64,000 nt of DNA from Argentina anserina (lineage: Eukaryota; Streptophyta; Magnoliopsida; Rosales; Rosaceae). The notes below the pieces were generated by a model. The model did not search any database and was not told the origin of the DNA. It saw only the letters and a program-made list of their open reading frames with translations. Shown piece after piece: positions 23,691 to 37,312 of this stretch. The first letter of the stretch is position 1; the number at the start of each line of letters is the position of its first letter. The translations under genes and the position numbers were made by a program. The stretch lies in assembly GCF_933775445.1 (NCBI RefSeq), contig NC_065876.1, forward strand, positions 8,060,001 through 8,124,000. Direction: 5' to 3'.

Positions 23691-26242
23691 AAACGGTTTG
23701 AATATATAGGTTTACTATTACTCGATTGTCACCGGAAGTATTTCTCTTAGTAGGGAGCTTATAATAACAATTATTATGTCTTACCTTATTAGTTAATTAG
23801 TTGCTGAACGTATTATATAGTTACGGTTACTAGATCTTATGAGCTGTGCTCCACTAGCTAGTTTAATAGTTATATGTCATTATACCCCCTCTGTGTAGAT
23901 TATAGATTCCAGGATGGTACTTCAATTTGGTATATTTGGAAATAAGATACTCCAATCGGGCAATCCCTATCCTAATGAAAACCGAAGAGAAAGATACATG
24001 TATCTCAGCTCATATCATCTTTCACGGTGAGAGGATATATATATATGAGGCCGATCAATGTCAAATTCAGTACGTGGACATATGCTACAGTTTTGCAAAA
24101 TCGAACCCAAAATTTTAAGGAGAGTGAAAGCTAGGATTTCTTTTGGGAAATATATATACAGTAAGTTGGTATTAATTATCTTATACTCGCACCAAGTTGG
24201 TATTATCAATTCAAAATGAAGGACCCGTACGATACGACCACGTCATACAATATTGATTATATGATATTTATAATGAACGAAACAAATCCACACTGTCGAA
24301 CATTAGTATATATGGAATTGATCATATCATTCGTATGACTAATGAGATCGAACATCAATCTAGAACCTTATGTAATAGCTAAGAAACATCCGTAACATGT
24401 ACGTAATTAGTTATTCATTTGATAAAAATAGTCGGGTTAAACCTTGATAAACAATGGACAGGTCAGGAGTGATCAATGAAAGACATGAGACTAGTTGATG
24501 ATCGATAAGAACTACGAGATCAGGAGCTGACCAAGGCTTATTTTATCGAGCATTGATTATCACAAGGGGTAGCATCAACATTGACATCAATGCTAATTTA
24601 TGAAATATGGTAAAGATTGATGTGCAGGTCTATACATTTCTCTGATGATGAATCACTTGTGACAATGGGTTCAGTATACTAAATGGTATTATTAGTTAGT
24701 TCCTACATATATGGAATTTATTTAAAGGGTTGGAGACCCATTAATTAATTAACAATGAGCTATGACAAAGCAATCATGTAGGGTGAATGTGTGATCATTT
24801 GCTAGTACGTGTACAACTGTACAAGTATTAGGAAATATCGGATTGAATTGTCAAGGGTTGCGTAGGCTTTAAGCTAGCTGAATCTTAACTAGGAAAGTTT
24901 CATTTTGATTGTCTGATTAAAACTGTTTATATCCAAATTCATATATATACTCGCATCTATCCGTTGTTTTTAATGCCTGATATATATAACGTGTCAAACA
25001 TGAGAGCTCACAGGATTAATTGGTCATCGCCGAGCAGATATTTGATATTTCACTTCAGCGAGTTCCTTTCGAAACCTCAGTTAAATAAGCAAGACACTGC
25101 ACAAAGTTCCATTGCGCACTTATGCTCATTGAAAACAATTTATTATAATATCTATCGGTGCCATGATTGATGATTCCCATCAGTAGCATGTAAAATGACC
25201 TTCAATCCTACAATACAAGAAAGGTTTAAGTGATTGGGTTGGCAGAAGCCAGCCAAGAAAAAATTATGATAAGATGAAGTGAAGAGTTTCTCTAGAATAT
25301 TCTAGGGTACGTTTATCATTTCGAAACCCAATAGTTTTGAACCCTTCGTCGACGTCAATATAGGATGGTCCGACAGGATCAGCATCTACTATATTCTATA
25401 TCAATATATATCAGTCGATTCTATCAGAATTCGGAAGCTTAGCATTTCGCAGATCGGCCAGAAGACAATGACTATACCAAGATAGATGCAGTGGAAACAT
25501 GATGAGGATCTAGCTAGAGACCAATCTGATTTTGAAGATATGGCTTATCGTCCGTAACGTACGGCAACTTTTATTTATAGGTAGACTCGTCTAGCAAAAT
25601 TTTTGTGTGTGCTAATGTTGTTAACTCTAAGAAAGCAAAGATATATCAGAATGGTTTTTCCACAGATGCCACCGAGTGTTACTGGTATGCATGGCGAGCT
25701 GTACTCAGATTCCGTGTTTAATTTAAAAGCGCCATATATTGGATGCAGGAGTTGGTCGTCGGAGTCGGAAGTCAAGAGTTCGAGGAACAAAGCGCTATCT
25801 TGAGATCCTTGCTTTTCTTATGAGGAATTGTAAAAAAAAAAAAAATTAATAAATTATGCCTACAGGCTACAGAGCAATTATATGAACGTACGTACGTCTG
25901 GAAAGGTACGTGCAATCTGGGATCTTTGCGTCCAGAATATGCAAGATGGAAAAACTAAACGCACAGAATTCACTGGAACTTCTCCTAATTAATCTCCTTT
26001 ATAATATACAGATTCAACCAAGCATGCAGTTGTTTCATGTTGCTTAAATTTATTGATGTCTATATATGGATCGATATAAAACCATGGTTGCATGCATGCA
26101 TTCAATTTTAACTTCTTCAATTAACCACGAACATATGCATGAATCTTTGTACCGAGTTAATGAGATACGCCCCCGTCATCCTAGCTCAATGAACAGAACC
26201 TGTAAATTATATATATAACTCACCATTAATTATATTTTAAAG

Positions 26243-26785
26243 TAGAGGTGGCAAATGGGCCGAAAAATCCGAGTCCTGCCCGTTAAAAATCGACCCGACA
26301 CGGTCTGGCTCGAGTCCGTTATTATAATGGATCGTGCTGGGCCGAGATATATTAGCTCATGGGCCCGACCCGAATTAGTTAAATAATTATCACTATTAGA
26401 ATTGAATATTATAACTTTTAAATTAAATTTTCTTGATTATTTCATTATTTTAATTACGATATTTTACAAATATAATTAAAATAGTGAAGAAAACGTTATT
26501 GTTTTGACATACATAATATTTTACAAATAAGATTATGAAATATGTTGTAGTATTTTAATATTTTAAATAGTTATATAAAACAAATATTCTAATTACATAA
26601 TATTTTTATTCTAATTGTGTGTTATAATGCTAATGAGTCGGGCCGGCCCGGGTCCGAGCTAACATAGGCTTAGGCCGTGGGCCGTACTTGATGTTTAAGC
26701 AAATGGGTCGCCCCGAACCGTCATGAAAAATAAATGGGCCGACTCGAGCACGGTTTTGGCCCACTTAAAATGGTTGCCACCTCTA
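26243..26785. mobile_element. hAT-like MITE with TAGAGGTGGCAA ends
   Basis: Terminal inverted repeat TAGAGGTGGCAA at the left and its exact complement at the right (12 of 12), with GC-rich subterminal segments of the GGGCC/CGGGCC type around an AT-rich core. Ends of this kind are familiar from plant hAT elements. No 8-bp target duplication survives at the borders, so the insertion is old or the borders are slightly off. Confidence 0.65.
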
Positions 26786-26898
26786 CGCTGAAATAAGACT
26801 GGAGCTTGGAGGGATGTAAATATATACTAGCTTGGAGAACAAATTATAATTCACCATTGGTATCTTCCATGTGAAGTCAAATTAACACGCACACATGA

Positions 26899-27364
26899 TT
26901 TTTTTTTTGAGAGAAATGATTATTTCATTAAAATAAAATAACGGACAAAGCTAATTACAAATAGCCTGCAAACTGCAAGGCAATAAAATAAAATATAAAG
27001 AGTACAATTCTTCAACTCGATCAAACTAGAAAAAGTAAAAAAATACCAACGATTCACTTAATTATAGGTCGAAAACCCTATCGAAAATTATAAAAGCAAC
27101 AAAGCTACCTCACACACCGCCAAAGTCAGCTAACATTGTTGTTGCCAACGCCGTAAGCAACAGTTTAAGACAGTGAGGAGTACAAAATCGGAACGATGAT
27201 GTCCAATAACCTGATGCCAAACTGATCCCAAAACACATATCATATGAAAATTCACCACCAAGAGGAAGAGCTCCCTCAAAACAACACCATACAATCCACC
27301 ATTGCAACCTAGCCATGTAATAGCTGTGGCTGCCGAGAGAGGACTGAAAATTGTGACCAAGCTA
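26899..27364 (-). mobile_element. Poly(A) retroposon (466 bp)
   Basis: Minus-strand insertion ending in A10 (T10 at 26899-26908) and flanked by a perfect 10-bp duplication GCACACATGA at 26889-26898 and 27365-27374. The 3' region (AATGAAATAAT before the A-run, TTGTAATTAGC upstream) looks like a plant LINE 3' end. There is no reverse-transcriptase sequence, so it is 5'-truncated or non-autonomous. Confidence 0.8.
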
Positions 27365-28560
27365 GCACACATGACTTGATCATAGCTAGGATGGGCCTTC
27401 TCTTATTGTTCTTCTTCATTGTTTTTACTTCCATATTGAGATATTATTATGGCCACCGACTGGTCGAATCTTCCTCATCAAGATCTTGGAAGCTTTGCTT
27501 GGTAATCATAATTTCTTACATATATACGAAGGAAAGGTCAGACTTCTCTGGTGAACGATCGAGGTAACTTCCTGACATTGGCCAAAATCGCGTAAGAACC
27601 TCGGCCCTAACTTGAGATACAAATCATACAATGAGCTGCGAAGTGCGTAGTTTTTTCAATCCTTTGAGCACTTAGCCGCCTATCACCTTTCCCTCCGCAC
27701 AAAAATGGATGGCTTCTATTCACCAATAATTGCATATGACGATTTATGATATTGACGATCGAGTAAAACAAGTAAAATACAAAGTCTCTTCCACGCCAAT
27801 AATGTGTCATCGGACTGTGGAAAAACACAAATCACGGTCAAGGTCTAAACAGCTTTATAACATACTCAAAATTTTCAACAAATACCCAATATGAGTCCAT
27901 TTTACGTGCTCGAACTTTTATGAGAACCATTTTGATAGCTAAATAATAAACAAACGGTACCTTTAGTTCTTAATTTTCTCTACATTCAGTAGTTTAAAAA
28001 AATTATTCCAATCACCTCTACATCTGGATCAAACGCCAAAATAATAGCTTAGATCTTAATACCTCGGTACATATATGCTCCAAGCCTCCAAGTAGGTATT
28101 GCAGAATTTGCAGCATAGTGTTAGTATATGTCCACTTCAGAATCGAACTTAAATTCGATAATCAACCGCTGAACCGCTTCCGGTGTTTTGTTTACTCAAA
28201 TTAGCCTCCAACCAGAACACATATTCTCTATGTGGCGCACAAATGGTCAAGTTTGAACTTTTTTTTCTTTCTTTTTTCTTTTTTCTTTTTCTGGCTAGTG
28301 TGATGTGGGTTTGCATGTTTGGCATCACTACTTACCTTCAGCTTTTTTCTTTGATTCCGTAGGTAGAGGTTGTGTTAGGGGTAATACTTTTTCTTTTTTT
28401 GGAAAACAACTCAGGAAAGAAAAGGGCACAGAGTCCAAAACAAACCGAAATCGCCCTCCGTCAGTCATCTTGCGTGTCACGCTAAACGACAAGCATCTTG
28501 GGTACGTGGAATCACACCTCCCGAGGTCCCGCATAAACAAACAGACCGTCAGAACTCCGC

Positions 28561-28566
28561 CACGTG
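28561..28566 (+). promoter_or_regulatory. G-box (CACGTG) upstream of oxalate-CoA ligase
   Basis: GCCACGTGTCC context, about 75 bp upstream of the TATA box of the gene starting at 28746. It matches the bZIP/bHLH G-box or ABRE core. Function is inferred from position only. Confidence 0.5.
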
Positions 28567-28639
28567 TCCGCCATCTCCTTCCTAGCTCCCACCCTCCCCC
28601 ACATCGCAACTCCCCCTCACCTTCCTTGCTCAACAACCC

Positions 28640-28648
28640 TATATATAC
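28640..28648 (+). promoter_or_regulatory. TATA box of oxalate-CoA ligase
   Basis: TATATATAC about 100 bp upstream of the ATG at 28746, in a C-rich promoter and leader. Its position suggests transcription starting near 28670-28680. Confidence 0.6.
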
Positions 28649-28745
28649 AAAACGTTCCCTCACTTCTCTTCTCCCATCGCTCTCATAAACCCCGATTCCT
28701 ATTATACAATCGTTTCTGAAATTCCTTTTTCTTTGATCGACAAAA

Positions 28746-30596
28746 ATGGAAAATCCCACTCTCACCGGTCTGTTGAAGAATGTCGCTTTTCAATTCCCCA
28801 ACCGCCGCGCTATTTCCGTTCCCGGCAAATTCGACCTGACTCATGCCCGGTTACACGACCTCGTCGAGCACGCCGCCACTCAATTACTCGCCGCCGGCGT
28901 CTCCCCTCACCACACCGTCGCTCTCACCTTCCCCAACTCCATTGAGGTACTTCATCATCTTTTGTTTAACCTAATCAAACAATTGGTTCTATGATGATAA
29001 TCGGAATTTGAGAAGAGTTTTTGTGCAGTACGTGGTGATGTTCTTGGCGGTGATACGATGCCGAGCCACCGCGGCGCCGCTAAACGCGGCGTACACGGTG
29101 GAGGAGTTCGAGTTCTACCTCTCCGACTCCGAGTCGAAGCTTCTGATCACGGCGGAGCAGCCAATCCAATCCGCTGTGGCAGCGGCTAGCAAGCTAAGCA
29201 TCCCTTACGTGACGGCGGCGCTGGCCGACTCCGCCGGCCATGTATCTCTCTCTTCCGCCAAAGTCGGCGAGCCGAGTTGCGGCTCGGTTTCGGAAGTCGT
29301 GAACGACCCGTCCGACGTGGCGCTCTTCCTCCACACGTCGGGGACCACCAGCCGGCCCAAGGGGGTTCCTCTGACGCAGCTCAATTTGGCCTCGTCGGTA
29401 CAGAACATCCGGTCGGTTTATAAACTCACGGAGTCGGACTCGACGGTGATCGTTCTGCCTTTATTTCACGTGCACGGCTTAATTGCCGGGCTACTGAGCT
29501 CGCTCACCGCCGGAGCCGCCGTGACGCTGCCGGCTGCGGGAAGATTCTCCGCTTCAAGTTTCTGGTCCGATATGCTCGCGTACAACGCCACGTGGTACAC
29601 AGCTGTCCCCACCATCCACCAAATCATCCTCGACCGTCACGCCAAAAAACCCGAACCGGCCTACCCGAAGCTCCGGTTTATCCGGAGCTGCAGCGCGTCG
29701 CTGGCGCCGTCTATTCTGGCGCGTTTGGAGGAGTCGTTCGGCGCGCCGGTGCTGGAGGCTTACGCGATGACGGAGGCGTCGCACTTGATGTGCTCGAACC
29801 CGTTGCCCGAAGACGGCGGGCACAAACCCGGGTCCGTCGGGAAACCCGTGGGCCAGGAACTGGCTATTTTGAACGAGAACGGCGTCGTTCAGCCAAATGA
29901 CGTCAGCGGGGAGGTGTGCATTAGAGGACCAAATGTGACAAAAGGGTATAAGAACAACCCGGAAGCAAACAAAGCTGCTTTCACATTCGGTTGGTTCCAC
30001 ACCGGAGATGTCGGGTTTTTGGACTCCGATGGGTACTTGCATCTTGTGGGTCGGATCAAGGAGCTCATTAACCGTGGAGGTAACTAAATTTCACGTAACT
30101 TACTAGAATATCACTCACATTGTTATAGGTTTGTAAAATGTGTCGTACTCCGACTGAGCATTGTTTGGTACTATTTTTCAGGGGAGAAGATATCACCGAT
30201 TGAAGTAGACGCTGTGCTGTTGTCGCATCCAGAAGTTGCTCAGGCGGTTTGTTTCGGGGTTCCTGATGATAAATATGGCGAAGAGGTATTTTGACGGATA
30301 ATGTACTGTAGCTCCATACCATGAGCGTTACTAAATTCTTCTGTGTTAATGCTAATGTAATGTGTTTTACTTTGCAGATTAACTGTGCTATAATCCCAAG
30401 AGAAGGGTCGAGCATAGACGAGGAAGAAGTGCTGCGCTTCTGCAAGAAGAACCTTGCAGCTTTCAAGGTGCCAAAGAAGGTGTTCATCACTGACTCTGTT
30501 CCGAAAACTGCAACGGGGAAGATCCAGCGCCGCATTGTTGCAGAGCATTTCCTTGCTCAAATCTCCACTGCCAAAGTTCCAAAGTTTGGTGCTTAA
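28746..30596 (+). CDS. AAE3: Oxalate-CoA ligase / acyl-activating enzyme 3 type
   Basis: Four exons: 28746-28946, 29029-30079, 30182-30285, 30378-30596, giving 524 aa (Arabidopsis AAE3, 514). Adenylate-forming enzyme; AAE3 makes oxalyl-CoA from oxalate, ATP and CoA in the cytosol, the first step of CoA-dependent oxalate breakdown. Visible motifs: ATP-binding loop HTSGTTSRPKGV (about 169-180), aromatic-rich YAMTEASH, the GWFHTGDVGFLD hinge region, GRIKELINRGGEKISP, and the C-terminal catalytic Lys in PKTATGKIQRR (about 500). There is no peroxisomal PTS1 at the end (KFGA). Frame and splice sites are intact. The coding part of exon 2 is GC-rich compared with its surroundings. The substrate is assigned by family resemblance; other short or medium acyl substrates cannot be excluded from sequence alone. 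Confidence 0.93.
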
Positions 30597-31566
30597 TTCC
30601 TAGTCAGCATTACATTTAGGGGTTACTTCATTTTTCTCATATAGACATCATCCGATGGTTTACATTAGGTTTTCGAAATATTCTTTTTTGGGTTGTATAA
30701 ATAGTTGATTAAAAATTCAACAAATGGACTGTTGCTGAAAATTGTTGCATAAAGCCATAATCCGAGGGGATCTATGTGACCTCACTGGTTGCGTATTCAT
30801 GTCTATTTTTTCTTGATGGACCAAAATGTTGAGGTGACGAGGAACATTGACAGAAGTTTCTTGCTCGAGTTGTCTTTGATTTTTTGCTCGAGTCGTGTGG
30901 CTTTTGGACCTTTTTGTTTTCATTTCATCTCCTAAAAGACATTATGCAACCAATTATAGAAGCAGTTGGTAACTTGACAATCATAGTTGCTATTTTGGTA
31001 GTGGTATTTTATTGTGAACTCGGACTGGCGTTGCCTAAATAGCAACCGCCAAGTGGAAGAACTATTCTCCATTAAGTTTTTTTTTAATGAAGATGAATCG
31101 AATTCACTTGGTGATAAAGCCCATAACAACCACAAAGATCAAGCAATAGAGTGGCAGGTCACTCTAAGGCTACTCAACTTCTACAATGAATAGATGTACA
31201 CGTAGTGCTTCTTTAACAAACTAAAGTCTGAAAAAAAGTCTAAAAACAAGTAGAAATAATTATAAATCTAAAACAAAAATGCAAAAACTCTCTTATCAAT
31301 CTTATCTTGTAAAATTATTTTGAGATGAGAGAATTTCTTCGATATATAGACATTCTTTCATTCACCGAAATGCTCTTCCACTATGATTTTGGGCTTCTGT
31401 CCCAATGGCCATAACTTCGTTCCGGCCCAACGGTTTCATTTGGTTCGGCTTCTCTCTCTCGTCTTGACGTATTCTTGGCTGCTCTGCTCCAGAAATATGT
31501 GCTAGCGCAGAGCAGACCAAATCATCAGCTCCGAAATTTGGATTCTTTGGATGGTTGCACAATACT

Positions 31567-32044
31567 GTAAGTTCTTGAAATGTCGGACTCTTTCAATATG
31601 TCTCTCTTTGATGAATTATGAATCATACTCTTGCCTCTTCAACTATTTGGGAAATGTATGCAAAGCGCATTGAACCCATTTACTGCTTGGAATAAAACTG
31701 AATTTAAAAGCTTGAGAATTTGAGATAGTGGTTAAATTGCAGAATCTTGAATACCCATTTAGCCAGTGAGTCAGCACGGTTCAAGTATTAATGGGTGTGA
31801 CTCATTTGTCTATAGAGTGTAGAGTAGTTGATTGAAGACGAAGTCTACTAGGGGATTCTGTTACAAATTTTTTAGCTTTTCTAAAGGATCTAGTTACTTT
31901 ATTGCAGTGTGGAATTAATATTCTGATAGGTACCCCAAAGATGTTATGCTTTTGCTTGTAGAGGTTGGGATTTAGAATTGGTATCGAGTAGATTATCAGG
32001 TTGTTTAAGGTGTTGCTAAAAGTTTTATCTGATTTGTGTTTCAG
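31567..32044 (+). other. Probable 5'-UTR intron of serine racemase
   Basis: A GTAAGTTC donor at 31567 and a TTTCAG acceptor ending at 32044 lie upstream of the start codon at 32063, suggesting a leader exon ending at 31566. Position and consensus are the only evidence. Confidence 0.5.
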
Positions 32045-32062
32045 AATCAAGATATCTTAGAG

Positions 32063-34035
32063 ATGGAAGCAGGGAATGAGATGAGGGAGGTGAAATATGC
32101 TGCTGATATTTTGTCCATAAAGGAAGCACAGGCACGCATCCAGCCGTTTATACACGAAACTCCAGTCCTGTCCTCTGAAACTTTGAATCTTATTGCAGGA
32201 AGACAGCTGTTTTTCAAATGTGAATGCTTCCAAAAGGGGTGAGAAGCTAATTAACGGTTCATGATTTTTTCAAGTGTATGATAAGACTTAGTCTTAATTA
32301 GCTTTGGTCTTCATATTAAGGTTTCCTTGGATGATAAGACTTGTTATTATGTGGTTATACAGTGGTTCTTTCAAATTCAGAGGCGCTTGCAATGCTGTGT
32401 TTTCACTTGATGATAATCAGGCTGCTAAAGGGGTTGTAACACACAGCAGGTTCACTTTGGACTCTTTTCTTCATATGGTCATTTTTTTACATTAGCTTAT
32501 GCGACTTAACCTGATATTTTCCTCCAAATTTAGTGGTAACCATGCTGCAGCATTGTCTTTGGCTGCAAAACTACGGGGTATTCCTGCATATATAGTTATA
32601 CCGAAAAATGCTCCAAAATGCAAAGTTGAGAATGTCATGCGTTACGGTGGCCAGGTTATCTGGAGTGAGCCAACAATGCAGTCAAGAGAAAGTACTGCAG
32701 CAAATATACTGCAAGAAACTGGCGCAGTTCTTCTACATCCCTACAATGACGGGCACATAATAAGGTACAAGAGTGACTTTAGTTTATTTAACTGAATATG
32801 TTTGCACTTTGTGGATCTTGATCAAGGAAAGTGGAAATATGTTAAACAACAGTCAGCTTGTTTTGGAGTATATGTAGTAGAAAGTTTGAATTTCTGGTGA
32901 GAGTCTACTGTGTTGAACAAAATCAAGACAATACAAACATTCTACTGGAGTACTGGTGATCAAGACAATATAAAAACAATTTACACACTCATAGAGTTTG
33001 TGGTGTCATTGAAGGATATCCAATTCAAAATTGTAGTATGATTAGTTGTATTAGTTGATAATATGCACATTGACTCCAATCACACTGAAACTGCTTATAT
33101 GCCCTGATTACTTCTTAGCAATATCTCCTAGACTAATTTCTGATAATTTACACAACTCAATTACAGAAACGAAATAAGTACTTATTATGTCTTGTAGCTA
33201 AATGCACTTGACACTGTCATATTTCCTAGTAACATTATGTGGCAGAGCACCACATGCTAACATACCAAACTTAATTGTTCTTGCAGTGGCCAGGGTACCA
33301 TATCATTGGAGCTACTGGAACAACAAGTTCCACAGTTAGACGCTATTATAGTTCCCATAAGTGGTTAGTTTACTAACATTTCAGAATTTCTTGCTGCTTC
33401 ATATTCTTTGCTAATGATTTCTGAGCTTTGTTTTCTAATCTTAAATATACACATGTAGGAGGTGGCTTGATATCAGGTGTGGCTTTGGCTGCCAAGTCCA
33501 TCAACCCAGCCATTCGAGTTTTAGCTGCTGAACCTGAGGGAGCTAACGATGCAGCTCAATCTAAAGAAGCTGGAAGAATAATAACATTGCATGAGACCAA
33601 CACTGTAGCGGATGGGCTTCGAGCTTTTCTGGGAAATCTAACCTGGTAAAGGATAATCTGATATAGCCCAAATGTTCTTTGAAATATCTTCAGCTTGTTA
33701 ATCATGAACTTCCTTCTTGCCGTAGTCTTAAATGTTTGGTTACACATGTTTTAAATTTCCATTACACTAACCCAGTCTATCTTTCCAGGCCAATAGTAAG
33801 AGATCTCGTCGATGGAGTAATAACTGTAGAGGACAAGGAGATAATAAACGCAATGAAACTCTGTTATGAGATTCTGAAGGTTGCAGTAGAACCTAGCGGA
33901 GCTATAGGCCTCGCAGCTGTTTTATCGGACAGTTTCAAAAATAATCCTGCTTTGAAGGACTGCACCAATATAGGAATCATTCTTTCTGGAGGTAATGTGG
34001 ATCTAGGCATCTTATGGGATTCATACACAAAATAA
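32063..34035 (+). CDS. SR: Serine racemase (PLP fold type II)
   Basis: Six exons: 32063-32238, 32363-32449, 32534-32764, 33287-33363, 33459-33645, 33789-34035, giving 334 aa, close to Arabidopsis SR (331). It interconverts L- and D-serine and can also dehydrate serine to pyruvate, using pyridoxal phosphate. Seen in the protein: PLP-lysine motif GSFKFRGA, substrate-binding SGNHAAA, the glycine-rich phosphate-binding loop ISGGGLISG, PSGAIG, and the near C-terminal LSGGNVD typical of the SR/threonine-dehydratase family. It has no ACT domain, which separates it from biosynthetic threonine deaminase. No targeting peptide is evident, so it is likely cytosolic. All introns are GT-AG and the frame is continuous. 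It follows AAE3 on the same strand about 1.5 kb downstream, with no functional link. Confidence 0.94.
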
Positions 34036-37009
34036 CTTCTACTTTTTTCTTTGAATTTTCTTTGCCTTAATACTTTCTCCTATAATGTCGTAATGAAAAC
34101 CTCGTGGCATTTCTACATATTTTGTATGCTAGTCACTAGTTGGTCTACACCTTATGGCATTATACTATTTTTGACGTATAATCTTTCTGAATATATACCT
34201 GCCTTAAGTTTAAGGAATTCCTGCCTTTACAGTTTGAAGAAAAACCCTTATGTAACACATGTTTTGCTAGAGGTGTTTAAGAAATTACATTTAAATTTTT
34301 TGGAAGCAATAAATCGACTGTTTAGACATCAAAACAAGGCCCAACTACTAATTATGAGCTTTCTACACAATTCCATACATTTCCCAGTCTTTCTGACAAG
34401 CCAATTTTGCACAGCAGCTGCTTGTTGGAATGTTGGTTCATGAAAAGGCTACAATTTTGACAATCTTAATTACTTCTGCTTCTTGTCCTAGTTCAATCTT
34501 ATATCTCACTCAATCTGTTATTGAATGCTTCTATGTAGTTAGTACTATACAGGTTAGAAATTGTATATGTATCACTCAATTTATGCTGAGGTTTGCAAGT
34601 TGATGTACCATGGTTTTGGAATTGAACAATCAAAGTAAATGAGATAACTAACTCCATTGTATGCATTAAACATTTGGGACCATTGAGATGTGATTGGGTT
34701 CTGCACTGGTCCAAAGCATTGATGAAACAAGGTGACTGAGGATGAAGGGACTTTGCTACTTGTGCCTGTCATTGACTCATCGTCAATGGTTGACTTCCAA
34801 AACCTAACGTTCAGATTTAATGGTCAAGCTCTACTATAGCATCCTGTATAAGTGTATATATATGCAAGTCACAGTTGTAATTTGTATATATATTGCGGAC
34901 ATGTCTAGTCAGTAACATTAGTGTTCACTGGCCTAAAACCTTAAATACTTAAGTTCTAAGTCGGAAAAAAGTACTCCTTTGTTCTTTACTCATTGTACTA
35001 ATCAGCAAAAAATGTATAATTGGAAAAAAAAATCGGAGGATTTATTAAAGTTTTGTGTTCATAAACTTCTAGTATACTAGTATTTGATTCTCTGTTAGGC
35101 CAATAATGGGCATCAAGCACCTAGCTGCTATTTCATTATCGATTGCATACATTTATCAGTTTAATGATCATGCACGTCTTACTACTCACTGCGCTTGACG
35201 TCCGCGACGAAATCCATAGTTTTCCGAATTATTGAAACTCACATTCACAGCAAAATCCTTTAGTACTCCGAAATATTGAAAGTCTGGAGTTCTGGACAAC
35301 TGCTTTTGCCGGAATGTCTCAGCAGCTCAGTCTTTACTGCACTACAATTCACGATCACCAGAGCCCTTCAAAACACAGGTGACTTGGTGAGGCAATCATG
35401 TCTCTGAAAGATTAATGGTTAAGAGGTGTGGTGTTCTTGTTCAATCTGGGATAGGGAGATGTCGTCTTTCAATACGACAGTGGCTCCGTATATGTTTGTC
35501 ACTTTGTCTTAAATTGATTTCAAACAATGATAGCGAAGGGACACAAGTCCTGGTACCCCAGGCAACACTGAAATTAGTCTTTCATTATTTGAATTTCATA
35601 TAATGAAAATCAGCATAGCAGCTCCAGAATTTTAAGCTGACTTAAATGTCATTAGGGGTGCTCTTGGTTCTGTTTAACCAAACTTTGAAACTTCTCTACG
35701 CACTTTGATGGGGACTGATTGTCTGATACCATAGCAGTAAGCCAAAAAAAAACTTGATCTGCATTACACTCATTGTTCTCCACCTACATGTTATTAGATG
35801 TATCCATGGATTCCTAATAAGTACAAGCATATTTCACTACTATTATTCCAGATAATTATGATTTATGAAGTTTTATAGAAAACTGTCAAAGGTCTCCCGT
35901 ATAGTAGCTCTGTCGCTTAGAACAAACGTAATTGATATACAAGTATACATGTTCTAAAAGTGTAAATTCTTCCAAAATAAATTATAGTTCAATCAAACTA
36001 AAACTTCTGAATTTCAAAAACAAAACTGTTGTAGCATATAAATATGCTGTTATTTGGAGAATTATACTGTAAACATATATTTGCCGGATGATCAATTCAT
36101 TCAACTATAAAGCTTTATCATTTGAATCTGTTCTCATCCTTCACTAGGATCAAGGCCCATACAGAAATATGGAAGAAAGCAACAAAGTCGATCAGTTAAA
36201 AAGAAAAAGAGGATGTGATGTTTATTCAAAGTTTCAAAGACAAATGACAGATAAATAGCTGAAGGAACCAAATTTAAAGTAAAACCCTCTCATAGAAGAA
36301 ATCTAGCTCGATCCAATCATGAAAAGAAGAAGAAAAACCTTATACTAGCTCTTGAGAAGGATCCCTAGTTCCCTACCTTATCTTATGCTTTTACACTGTT
36401 ATACTCCTTTTGAAGTATGAATTTGTTCTATACATTACTGATAATGATAGCTTACCAGCCATACGTACTGCCCATGCAGATCAAAATCCACCCATGAAAG
36501 AAAATGTGCGAGACCTTGTAAAAAAAATGAATTTTTTAACACCTTTAATAGATAGCTCAACGTACTGGGTCTGTCCACCTCTGAGTTCTGATGATTATAA
36601 TCAGAGTCCTAATTCAAAATCATGAGACATGAGCTAGGCTCCCTCATAGTGCAAGACTTTAATTATACTTCAAAACTTTAAGAGCTTCTTGCTTGGAAGC
36701 ATTGTCACTGAGGACCCTTTATGCTTAAACAATCCTCAGTGCTTGTGTCACATCCAAATTAGACAAAGAAGATGACTCTCCTGCCAAAATCAAAGAAAAA
36801 TGTCAAATCAGATTATAAATCAGCTGTAGACTAATGAAATATATATTAAAGAAATTTCAAATTTGGTCCACATATATAACAAAAACTTGCCTTCTAATCA
36901 TGCAAAGCAAGAAGACAGATCATAGCATACAATATTAGAAAAAATTACAGATGCGATGCAAGTCTTTATTAGGTGTTTGTGTATTATTTATACTTTGAGG
37001 AAACAAAAT

Positions 37010-37312
37010 CTAAGGGAAAGAGAAAGGAAACTGCATAGTGGTAGTGGTTGCTGTAATATCAAAACCATCGGACATTTTAGGAGGAATCACATGGTTTGAG
37101 TCGGTTGATCGAGAACAACTGGACGTTGCGGAGGAAACATGAGGATGAGAGCTCCTAGCATCTCTTTGAGACTTTTCCTCAATTGATTGAAAACTCAAAA
37201 GAATGTAAAGAATGCGTAATGGGAATGACCTTTTTATGGAGGTGCTTAAATTTGATATACAATGAATGAGACCATACAGATAAGAATACCTTCTAACAAA
37301 GGAGAAGGGCAA
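37010..37312 (-). other. Unidentified 100-codon open frame
   Basis: Minus-strand frame whose second half is Ser/Thr-rich (SSHPHVSSATSSCSRSTDSN) and ends ITATTTTMQFPFSFP. I recognise no domain, signal peptide or splice partner. It might be a terminal exon of an unannotated gene, a small peptide gene, or chance. Confidence 0.2.

Larger units (their letters stand above)
23700..28560. other. Gene-poor spacer
   Basis: AT-rich sequence with no recognised gene. It holds a hAT-like MITE (26243-26785) and a retroposon (26899-27364). Short open frames (for example 24964-25170 and 25575-25803) have no family match and overlap on opposite strands, as expected by chance. A T/C-rich tract at about 28259-28291 lies upstream of the oxalate-CoA ligase promoter. 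Confidence 0.55.

Noticed and set aside
23108..23701. Long frames on both strands (170 and 147 codons)
   Set aside because: Mutually overlapping, biased composition, no domain; better explained as a retroposon-like unit.
26243..26785. LTR or gene fragment because of GC-rich GGGCC/CGGG blocks
   Set aside because: Exact 12-bp inverted ends and an AT-rich core fit a hAT-like MITE better.
28328..28765. 145-codon minus-strand frame over the oxalate-CoA ligase promoter
   Set aside because: Antisense to a C-rich promoter and leader; composition bias opens the frame.
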